From Nonomuraea solani (GTDB taxonomy: Bacteria; Actinomycetota; Actinomycetes; Streptosporangiales; Streptosporangiaceae), in assembly GCF_900108335.1 (NCBI RefSeq), contig NZ_FNVT01000029.1, positions 53,185 to 117,184 on the forward strand: DNA of 64,000 nucleotides, given 5' to 3'. Every line of letters starts with the position of its first letter. The stretch's first letter is position 1. The position numbers and the translations under genes were made by a program. Below, piece after piece: positions 34,777-41,564 of this stretch. The notes beneath the pieces are model-generated. The model was not told where the DNA came from. It saw nothing but the letters and a program-made list of their open reading frames with translations, and did no database searches.

Positions 34777-35436
34777 GTGATGGGAAAACTGACCGCGCAG
34801 GCGATCGCGGAACGTGCTCTGGAGATCGGCGACGCCGAAGGTCTCGACGCCGTCACCATCAGACGCCTGGCCACGGACCTCGGCGTGACCCCGATGGCCC
34901 TCTACTGGCACTACAAGAACAAGGACCTGCTGCTCGTCGGCATGGCCGACCACCTGATCGGCGGCTTCGTCCCCGAGCCCGCCGACGAGCGCCCGTGGCA
35001 GGCCCAGCTCCGCGACCTGGCGGAGGGCCTGATCAGGGCGCTGCGCACGCATCCTTGCGCCAAGAACGTGATCGAGCAGATCGACCCGGTCGAGGTGCCG
35101 AACTTCCTGATCGTCTGGGACAAGGGCCTCGGGCTGGCCCGCAAGGCGGGCTTCGATGTGGACGAGAGCTGCCTGGTCACGAAATATCTGCTGCAGAGCG
35201 CCATCGCGATCGCCGACGCCCCGGTCCACCACAAGGCGAACTGCCGGACGGAGGAGGAGGCCGAGCAGCTCATGCGGGCGAAGAAGGCCGGGTTGCAGTC
35301 GCTGTCGCCGGAGCGCTACCCACACCTGGTGGAGATGGCCCGCCCGCTCGTGGAGGGCACCGCGCCGGGGCTCTACGACACGTTCGGCGTCGACCTCGTC
35401 CTGGGCGGCATCGAGGCGCTGGCGGCCAGGCGCTAG
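34777..35436 (+). CDS. TetR family repressor of the adjacent MFS exporter
   Basis: 219 residues from GTG 34777 (ATG 34780 is next). The helix-turn-helix is AIAERALEIGDAEGLDAVTIRRLATDLGVTPMALYWHYKNKDLLLVGMADHL, close to TetR_C-type drug repressors. The C-terminal ligand domain (70-219) is of that class, with HHKANCRTEEEAEQL. TATAGT at 34763-34768 lies 8 bases before the start and there is no ribosome site, so the mRNA is probably leaderless. The 28-bp palindrome overlaps both promoters, which predicts repression of itself and the MFS gene and release by a drug-like inducer. Confidence 0.92.
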   Translation: MMGKLTAQAIAERALEIGDAEGLDAVTIRRLATDLGVTPMALYWHYKNKDLLLVGMADHLIGGFVPEPADERPWQAQLRDLAEGLIRALRTHPCAKNVIEQIDPVEVPNFLIVWDKGLGLARKAGFDVDESCLVTKYLLQSAIAIADAPVHHKANCRTEEEAEQLMRAKKAGLQSLSPERYPHLVEMARPLVEGTAPGLYDTFGVDLVLGGIEALAARR

Positions 35437-35446
35437 GGTCATGATC

Positions 35447-36196
35447 ATGTCCTTCGAGCTGATCTGCGAGATCGAACCGCCCACCACGCCCGATCTGAAG
35501 CACGTCAGGCACCAGATCGGCACGATGAGCAAGATCGCCCACTCGTTTCTCATCCCGGACAACCACATCGGGCGGGCGACCGTGTCCAGTGTGGCCGTGG
35601 CGCACGAGGTCGAGGCGATGGGCGGGCGCGGCATCGCCTGCCTCAACTCGCGCGACCGCAACCTGCTGGGCTTCCGCCGCGACCTGCTGACGGCGGCGGC
35701 GTACGGGGTGGACCAGTTCCTGTTCGTCTTCGGCGACAAGCCGTCGAGCGGCAACCGGACGAGCGACCTGACGGTCCGGTCGATGATCGAGGAGGCGCGC
35801 GCGTTCACGCCGGGCGTCCGCCTGGGCGCCGCCGCCGGCCTTCGTCCGCTGCCGTCGTGGAAGCGGGCGGCCGACTTCCTGTTCTCCCAGGTGAGCTTCT
35901 CGGTGGAGGCCCAGCTCCGGTGGCGCGACGAGCACCCGGTGGACGTGCCGGTCTATGCCGGCGTCATGGTCCTGGCCAGCGCGAACCACGCCCGCACCCT
36001 CTCCGCCGCCATCCCGGACATCGCCCTGCCCGACGACCTCGTCGCCCGGGTGGCCGCGGACCGCATGGCGGGCGTGGAGGCCGCCTGCGAGCAGGTTCTC
36101 GCCCTGCGCGACTCGGGCGCCTTCGCCGGCGTCCACCTCATCCCGGTCTCCCGCTACCGCGACATCGAACCCAGACTGGCCGCGGCCCTCAGGTAA
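35447..36196 (+). CDS. Methylenetetrahydrofolate reductase family protein
   Basis: 249 residues from the ATG at 35447, with AGGG 8 bases upstream; an ATG at 35441 is possible. The (beta/alpha)8 flavoprotein fold of MetF is visible: FELICEIEPPTTPDLKHV at strand 1 (Glu in the position of the E. coli FFPP-loop acid), NHIGRATVSSVAVAHEV, NSRDRNLLGFRRDLLTAAAYGVDQFLFVFGDKP (the RD-N-L motif), FSQVSFSVEAQLRW and VYAGVMVL. It is about 40 residues shorter than classic MetF, so it may use another folate or electron donor. Its start is 10 bases past the TetR stop. Confidence 0.85.
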   Translation: MSFELICEIEPPTTPDLKHVRHQIGTMSKIAHSFLIPDNHIGRATVSSVAVAHEVEAMGGRGIACLNSRDRNLLGFRRDLLTAAAYGVDQFLFVFGDKPSSGNRTSDLTVRSMIEEARAFTPGVRLGAAAGLRPLPSWKRAADFLFSQVSFSVEAQLRWRDEHPVDVPVYAGVMVLASANHARTLSAAIPDIALPDDLVARVAADRMAGVEAACEQVLALRDSGAFAGVHLIPVSRYRDIEPRLAAALR

Positions 36197-36201
36197 GGCG
36201 C

Positions 36202-37644
36202 TCAGCGGGTGCGTGGGCGGGCCAGGGTGGACAGGAGGAGGCCGGTCAGGGCGACCGTGAAGAGGACCGCGTACGCCCGCTGGAACCCGTCCATGAGCTG
36301 CCCCACCGCCACCGGCGACAGGCGCGACAGCGTCCCCGCGTAGACCTGTTCGCGCAGCGCGGGCCCCACCGACGAGGTCAGGACGCTCAGCGACAGGCCG
36401 ATGCTGATCACGATCCCGACGTTCATCACCATGACCCGGAACCCGTTGACCACCCCCAGGCTGCCGGGCGGCAGGGCGCGCATGACCTGGGTCGTGTTGC
36501 CGGTCAGGAACGTCCCGCTGCCGCACCCGGCCACGAACAGGCCGATCCCGATCACCCAGTGCGGCGTCGCCGGGTCGGCCGTCAGCAGCAGCGTCCCGAG
36601 CCCGGCCGTGGTCAGCGCCGCGCCGCCGATCGACAGCGCGTACGGAGACACCCGCCGCCCCAGCAGGCCCACGATCGGCGAGGCCAGCCCGATCCCGACG
36701 GGCACGGGCAGCACGCTCAGCCCCGCCGCGAACGCGTCCGCCCCCCTGACCGCCTGGAAGTACAGCGCCACCACGAGGATCAGCGCCGACCGGGCCAGCG
36801 CGTTGCAGAACGAGGCCGCGTTGGCATAGGCCAGCAGTCGCCCGCCGAACAACCGCAGGTCCAGCACCGGGTTCGAGGAGCGCCGCTCGGCCAGCACGAT
36901 CAGCGGCAGCAGCACCACGAAGACGCCCGCCCCGGTCAGCACCACAGGGCTGGACAACCCGCTGGAGCCCGCCTCCGAGAGGGCCAGCAGCAGCGCCGAC
37001 AGCGCCGCGAACAGCAGCACGTTGCCCAGCGCGTCCACCGGCTCCTTGGGCCGCCTGGGCATCTTGCGCAGGAGCGTCGCGCCCACGCCGAACGCGAGGA
37101 GCCCGGCGGGCACGTTGACCCAGAAGATCCACTGCCAGCCGGCGACCTCCGCGATCAGCCCGCCCAGCGTGGGCCCGGCCAACTGCGCCACCGACAGCGT
37201 GCCGATGTAGACGCCCATGCCCTGGCTGAGCCGGTCCGGCGGGAACGCGTCGGTGATGATCACCGTGCCGTTCGCCAGGATCATCGCCGCCCCGATCGCC
37301 TGCAGCACGCGCATCGCGATCAGGAACCACACGTCAGGCGATAACCCGGCCAGCAGCGAGGCCACCGTGAACAGGGCGAACCCGGTCAGGTACACCTCCC
37401 GCCTGCCGAGCAGGTCGGCCACCCGGCCGAAGAACACCAGGCTCGCGGTGTTGACCAGCAGGAACGCCAGCAGGATCCAGCCGGATTCGAGCGCGCTGGC
37501 CTGGAAGTGCCGTACCACGGCAGGGAGCGCGACGTTGAGGGTGCTGCCGGCGATGCCGATGAGGACGAGACCGAGGCTGGTGACCGCGCACACCCGCCAG
37601 GCGTAGCGGAGGCGCCCGGCGTCCTGGGGGGTGACCGCGACCAT
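36202..37644 (-). CDS. MFS transporter, DHA2-like
   Basis: 480 residues, about 14 membrane helices. Visible motifs are the helix-1 region STLNVALPAVVRHFQ, motif A FFGRVADLLGRREVYLTG, motif B RVLQAIGAAMILANGTVIITD and motif C-like LAGPTLGGLIAEVAGWQWIFWVNVPAG. A drug/metabolite-proton antiporter, substrate unknown. It starts at the ATG at 37644, or at GTG 37653. A 17-bp palindrome upstream contains the TACGACGTAC core also found in the TetR operator at 34.7 kb, so the same TetR could control it. It lies directly downstream of the Crp-family gene. Confidence 0.93.
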   Translation of the reverse strand: MVAVTPQDAGRLRYAWRVCAVTSLGLVLIGIAGSTLNVALPAVVRHFQASALESGWILLAFLLVNTASLVFFGRVADLLGRREVYLTGFALFTVASLLAGLSPDVWFLIAMRVLQAIGAAMILANGTVIITDAFPPDRLSQGMGVYIGTLSVAQLAGPTLGGLIAEVAGWQWIFWVNVPAGLLAFGVGATLLRKMPRRPKEPVDALGNVLLFAALSALLLALSEAGSSGLSSPVVLTGAGVFVVLLPLIVLAERRSSNPVLDLRLFGGRLLAYANAASFCNALARSALILVVALYFQAVRGADAFAAGLSVLPVPVGIGLASPIVGLLGRRVSPYALSIGGAALTTAGLGTLLLTADPATPHWVIGIGLFVAGCGSGTFLTGNTTQVMRALPPGSLGVVNGFRVMVMNVGIVISIGLSLSVLTSSVGPALREQVYAGTLSRLSPVAVGQLMDGFQRAYAVLFTVALTGLLLSTLARPRTR

Positions 37645-37656
37645 GACCTCCACTAT

Positions 37657-37673
37657 GACGTACGACGTACGTC
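37657..37673. promoter_or_regulatory. 17-bp palindrome upstream of the second MFS gene
   Basis: GACGTAC-GAC-GTACGTC. It includes TACGACGTAC (37661-37670), which also occurs on the minus strand at 34755-34764 within the TetR operator region. It is 13 bases upstream of the ATG at 37644. Confidence 0.6.
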
Positions 37674-37689
37674 CGTTTTGTGTCAGGGG

Positions 37690-38352
37690 TTACCGCGCGC
37701 GCTTCCGCAGTCCGTCGATGTCGTGGATCACCACGCGCCGCCGGCCGGTCTCGATCAGGCCCCGGTCGCGCAGCGTGCGCAGGGCCTTGCTGACGGCCTC
37801 ACGGGAGGCGCCGGTCCAGCCGGCCAGCTCGTCCTGTGAGAGGGGCAGCGCGACGCGTACGCCGCTGTTGGTCTTCTCCCCGTAGCGCTCGGCCAGCTCC
37901 AGCAGCCGCGTGGCCACCCTGCCCGTGGTGTCGAAGGCGCCGTACTCGATGCGTTTGCGGTCGGCGTCCCGCAGCCGGCCGCTGACGAGCTGCATGAGCA
38001 GCACGGCCACGCGCCCGTGCGACTCCAGGAACGTGGGGAAGTCGCGCACCACGATGCCGGAGATCGGTTCGAGTGCGGTCACCGTGGTCGAGCGCGGCGA
38101 CCCGTCGATGGCCGACAGCTCGCCGAGCAGCGCGCCGGGACCGCGTACGGCCAGCACCACCTCGGTGCCGCTGCTCGTGTGCGACGAGCACTTGACCCGG
38201 CCCTCCATCAGCAGGAGCACCCAGTCGGACGTGTCGCCCTCGGTCATGATGGTCGTGCCCCGGTCCCAGCGCCGCGGTCGTCCGGCCGAGCGCAGCGCCT
38301 CGACCTCCTCGTCGGTGAGCATGGACAGGAACTCGCCGGGCTCTGGATCCAT
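37690..38352 (-). CDS. Crp/Fnr family transcriptional regulator
   Basis: 220 residues. The cyclic-nucleotide-binding jelly roll (residues 10-125) has GTTIMTEGDTSDWVLLLMEGRVKC, GALLGELSAIDGSPRSTTVTALE and a GELSAIDGSPRS phosphate-binding cassette typical of cAMP binders (Arg in place). The long C-helix is followed by the winged helix SQDELAGWTGASREAVSKALRTLRDRGLI. Minus-strand CATAAT 7 bases before the ATG and no ribosome site suggest a leaderless transcript. It follows the nucleotide cyclase gene by 33 bases on the same strand, so producer and receptor of the signal are adjacent. Confidence 0.92.
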   Translation of the reverse strand: MDPEPGEFLSMLTDEEVEALRSAGRPRRWDRGTTIMTEGDTSDWVLLLMEGRVKCSSHTSSGTEVVLAVRGPGALLGELSAIDGSPRSTTVTALEPISGIVVRDFPTFLESHGRVAVLLMQLVSGRLRDADRKRIEYGAFDTTGRVATRLLELAERYGEKTNSGVRVALPLSQDELAGWTGASREAVSKALRTLRDRGLIETGRRRVVIHDIDGLRKRAR

Positions 38353-38385
38353 GCGCCCGATTATGTCGGTACCGGCCCCGCCCTT

Positions 38386-40410
38386 CTATGTCATTTCGGT
38401 CAGAACGTAGGCCGCGACAAGTTCCTCCTTGCCCTTGAGGTTGAGCCGTCCCAGCGGGTTCACTGTCACGTCGGGCCCCAGTTGCCCGCGCGTCGTCTCA
38501 CCGATCACCACCGTGCCGGGCTCGGCGATGCCCTGGAGCCGGGCGGCCACGTTGACGGCGTCGCCCATCGCGTTGAAGCCGCGCAGCTCCGGGCTGCCGA
38601 TGTTGCCGACGAGCGCGGGACCCGTGTTGACGCCCACCCGGAACGTCGGCCACTCCACCCCGTCGTCCATCCGCCAGGCCATCTCCTCGGCGATCTCGGC
38701 CGCGGCCTGCTGCATGTCGAGCGCGGCCCGGCAGGCGGACCGGGCGTGCCCCGTCTGCGTGGCCGGGGCGTTGAACAGGGCCAGCAGCGCGTCGCCGACG
38801 AACTGCACGATCGTGCCGCCGTTGTTGAGAATGCAGGGGACGGCGGCCGTGTGATAGCGGTTGAGCATCTCGACGATCTCGCCGGGCGTGACCTTCTCCG
38901 AGAAGGTGGTGAAGCCCTTGAGGTCGGCGAAGAGCGCGGTCAGCTCCTTCAGCTCGCCGCCCAGCGCCGCCTGCCCGGGGTCGGCGAGCAGCGCGTGCGC
39001 CACGTCGGGCGACATGTACTGGTGGAAGAGCGTGTGCAGCTCCTGGTAGAGCCGGGCGTTCTCCAGCGAGATGGACAACTGCCCGGCCAGCGTCGCGGCC
39101 AGCGCCTCGTCCTGGTTCGTCCGCCCGATCGGCACCTCCAGCACGCCCGCCAGGTTCCCCTTGACGGTCAGCGGGAAGGCGAGCAACTGGTCGCGCTTGA
39201 TCGGGTTGCCGTCGTTGAACTGATAGTCGCGCGAGCCGATCTGTGTCCTGCCGTCGGCCACGAGCGCGATCTTCACATCGCCGTACGCCTGCCGCACCCG
39301 CTCAAGCGAGGTGGTCAGCAACTGGTCCTCCGGCAGGCCGACCCTGGTCTGGGCGCTCACGGCCACCAGCGCGGCCAGCCGCTCCGACAGCTCCCGCTCG
39401 TTGGCCAGCGCCTCGCCCGCCCGGTCGAGCACCGCCACCTGCCCCTCGTTGAGCTTGAACTTGCCCGCCATCCGGGTCGCGGCCAGCGGTTCGCCCCTGC
39501 GTACGTGCTCGACCAGCTCCTCCAGCGCCTCGGCGTAGTCGCGCTGGATGCGCCGCACGGTCGCCGACAGCGTCACCGAGTCGAACAGGCCCGCGCTGGA
39601 GCCCTCGCGCCTGAACTGCAGGTAGGCGCTGTAGGCCACGAACACGAAGGCCAGGGTGAGCAGCAGGTGCCACTCCCACCAGGACAAATGCCAGTTGAGC
39701 TGCGACATCCCGGCGATCATCGACTCGGCCAGCAGCGCGTACGCGGTGATCAGGCTGATCAGCATGGCCGACGGGCGGCGCCGGTGGAGCAGGAACATCA
39801 TCACGCTCGCGGCCACGTACAGGAGCAGGCCAGGAATGGAGGCCCAGGCCAGCCAGGGGACCGGTGTGACCGGCGGCGGCTCGCTGAGCGCCGTCAGCCC
39901 GGGGACCAGCGACGCGAACCCCCACAGCAGCATGAAACCGACCAGCGCCGAGCGGATGAAGTGCTGCGACCCCAGCACGCTCTTGGCCGCCCGCTCGCCG
40001 AGCGGCAGGGCGGAGGCGAACGCGAACGCGGCCGCGACCGAGAGCCCCACCTGCTGGCCCACGTCGAAGCCCAGCGAGCCGATCGGCAGGATGACGTCCG
40101 GCGTGGCCAGGCCGTGCATGAAGAAGAACCCGGCACTGCTCAGGAAGACCATGGAGCTGAGGAACAGCCGCGCGTCCTGACGCCGCCGCGACGCCTCGCT
40201 GATCATCACGCCCAGCGCGACGTTGATCCCGGCCACGGTGATGATCAGCCAGAAGTGGCTGGGGTTGTGGTGCCACTCGATGTTGATGGTGGGCTGGGCG
40301 AGCAGCAGCCAGAGGCCCAGCAGCGGCAGGATCAGGTGGATGGCCCACACCACGCCGCGCACGGGCTGCGTGGCGGGAGGCAGGTAGGTACCGGGACCGG
40401 GGATTGACAC
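38386..40410 (-). CDS. Membrane class III nucleotide cyclase
   Basis: 674 residues. Six or seven N-terminal membrane helices (residues 15-255) are followed by a GAF-like segment (TSLERVRQAYGDVKIALV then GNLAGVLEVPIGR) and a C-terminal cyclase domain. The metal aspartates are in LFADLKGFTTFSE and FVGDALLALF. The position often held by Lys (KFIGD) is Gln (VQFVGD), as in a subset of adenylyl cyclases. GDAVNVAARL carries the purine-pocket residues and the Asn/Arg of catalysis. The GTG at 40410 is leaderless behind a good promoter. It probably makes cAMP for the Crp gene just downstream. Confidence 0.9.
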   Translation of the reverse strand: MSIPGPGTYLPPATQPVRGVVWAIHLILPLLGLWLLLAQPTINIEWHHNPSHFWLIITVAGINVALGVMISEASRRRQDARLFLSSMVFLSSAGFFFMHGLATPDVILPIGSLGFDVGQQVGLSVAAAFAFASALPLGERAAKSVLGSQHFIRSALVGFMLLWGFASLVPGLTALSEPPPVTPVPWLAWASIPGLLLYVAASVMMFLLHRRRPSAMLISLITAYALLAESMIAGMSQLNWHLSWWEWHLLLTLAFVFVAYSAYLQFRREGSSAGLFDSVTLSATVRRIQRDYAEALEELVEHVRRGEPLAATRMAGKFKLNEGQVAVLDRAGEALANERELSERLAALVAVSAQTRVGLPEDQLLTTSLERVRQAYGDVKIALVADGRTQIGSRDYQFNDGNPIKRDQLLAFPLTVKGNLAGVLEVPIGRTNQDEALAATLAGQLSISLENARLYQELHTLFHQYMSPDVAHALLADPGQAALGGELKELTALFADLKGFTTFSEKVTPGEIVEMLNRYHTAAVPCILNNGGTIVQFVGDALLALFNAPATQTGHARSACRAALDMQQAAAEIAEEMAWRMDDGVEWPTFRVGVNTGPALVGNIGSPELRGFNAMGDAVNVAARLQGIAEPGTVVIGETTRGQLGPDVTVNPLGRLNLKGKEELVAAYVLTEMT

Positions 40411-40416
40411 AGACCG

Positions 40417-40444
40417 ATTATCCACGGGTGATCGGTGTCGCCAA
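40417..40444 (-). promoter_or_regulatory. Promoter of the cyclase gene (leaderless)
   Basis: Minus-strand -35 TTGGCG (40439-40444) and -10 GATAAT (40417-40422), spacer 16. The expected start is 6-7 bases further, at the GTG at 40410. Confidence 0.6.
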
Positions 40445-40606
40445 TGCGTCGTTTTACTCACCTCTGTGGACAACAATCGGTCAATCTGGTCAGTAACGCT
40501 CCGCTTCGTGATAAATACGTTATGTAGTCGGCGTCATCCTTTGGAACGTTTGAAGCGTGAATCTCATGCACCACATGAGCATCACCTGTCCTCTGGAAGG
40601 AAAGCC

Positions 40607-41518
40607 GTGGCCATCAAGATCCGCGGCGGGCGTACGATCACGCTCGCCACCGTCGGGGCGCTCGCCGCCTCGCTGCTCGCCATCGGTGGCACCGCCACCG
40701 CGTCCTCCGCCGCCGCCGAGGTGCACGCCTGCGTGCACAAGAAGACCCGGTACGCGCGCATCGTCAACCCCACGACGAAGTGCAGGAGGACGGAAGAGCG
40801 GATCCTGATCGGCGGCGGCACCTCCACGACCACCGTCCAGCAGGGTCAGCAGGGTGCTCAGGGCGAGCAGGGAAAGCAGGGCCCCAAGGGCGACACCGGC
40901 CTGAGCGGCCCGGTCGGCCCCCAGGGAAAGCAGGGCCCACAGGGCACCCAGGGTCCCCAGGGCCCTCAAGGCCCGAAGGGCGCGACAGGACCGCAGGGAG
41001 AGACAGGCCCGCAGGGTACGAAGGGCGACAAGGGCGACAAGGGCGTGCCCGGCTCCAAGGGTGACAAGGGCGACCGCGGCCTCCAGGGCCCGAAGGGCGA
41101 CACCGGCCCGCAGGGACCGCAGGGCCCGAAGGGTGAGCAGGGCCCGAAGGGTGAGCAGGGCCCGAAGGGTGAGCAGGGCCCGAAGGGTGAGCCCGGCTCC
41201 GGCGCCAACTACACGACCTACGTCAAGACCGCGTCCATCAACTCGACCGGCGAGGAGTCGGTCAGTTGCGGCCAGGGCGGGATGGTGACCGGCGGCGGCT
41301 TCTCGTTCGGCACGCTCAAGAACGCCACCGTCATGAGCAGCGCCCCCGACGGCAACGGCTGGTCGGTGTACGTCGCCAAGAGCGACAACGGCAACCACGG
41401 TGCCGCCGCCACCTCCACCGAGACCCCCAAGGCCGACGACAAGATGACCACCAGCGGCCACGGTAACGGCACCAGCGTCAACGGCACCGTCTACGCCGTC
41501 TGCCTGAAGAAGGGTTAA
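40607..41518 (+). CDS. Secreted collagen-like protein
   Basis: 303 residues from a GTG at 40607 behind GGAAGG. The signal peptide is TITLATVGALAASLLAIGGTATASS. A short Cys-containing head (HACVHKKTRYARIVNPTTKCR) precedes 39 uninterrupted Gly-X-Y triplets (residues about 80-196) rich in GPQ, GPK, GEQ and GDK, then a globular C-domain (ANYTTYVKTASINSTGEESVSCGQGG, ending VCLKKG). The triplets imply a triple helix on the cell surface or outside. Charged GDK and GEQ triplets are usual in bacterial collagens, which stabilise without hydroxyproline. Function probably structural or adhesive. Confidence 0.9.
   Translation: MAIKIRGGRTITLATVGALAASLLAIGGTATASSAAAEVHACVHKKTRYARIVNPTTKCRRTEERILIGGGTSTTTVQQGQQGAQGEQGKQGPKGDTGLSGPVGPQGKQGPQGTQGPQGPQGPKGATGPQGETGPQGTKGDKGDKGVPGSKGDKGDRGLQGPKGDTGPQGPQGPKGEQGPKGEQGPKGEQGPKGEPGSGANYTTYVKTASINSTGEESVSCGQGGMVTGGGFSFGTLKNATVMSSAPDGNGWSVYVAKSDNGNHGAAATSTETPKADDKMTTSGHGNGTSVNGTVYAVCLKKG
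41123..41194 (+). repeat. Four tandem 18-bp units in the collagen-like gene
   Basis: GGCCCGAAGGGTGAGCAG occurs at 41123, 41141 and 41159, identically. A fourth copy at 41177 differs in its last two bases. Each encodes two triplets (GPK-GEQ). Identity at synonymous positions indicates recent duplication. Confidence 0.9.
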
Positions 41519-41524
41519 GACGCA

Positions 41525-41552
41525 GAAGAGGGCCGGCGTACCGGCCCTCTTC
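41525..41552. terminator. Bidirectional terminator between the collagen-like gene and purL
   Basis: GAAGAGGGCCGG (41525-41536) and CCGGCCCTCTTC (41541-41552) form a perfect 12-bp stem around CGTA, just past both convergent stop codons. Confidence 0.85.
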
Positions 41553-41564
41553 AGTGAAGAACTC

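Noticed and set aside
41123..41194. Tandem 18-bp units considered as a CRISPR or satellite array
   Set aside because: There are no spacers and the units are in frame with collagen triplets.
40966..41208. Minus-strand proline/glycine-rich frame under the collagen-like gene
   Set aside because: It is the antisense image of the Gly-X-Y repeats.
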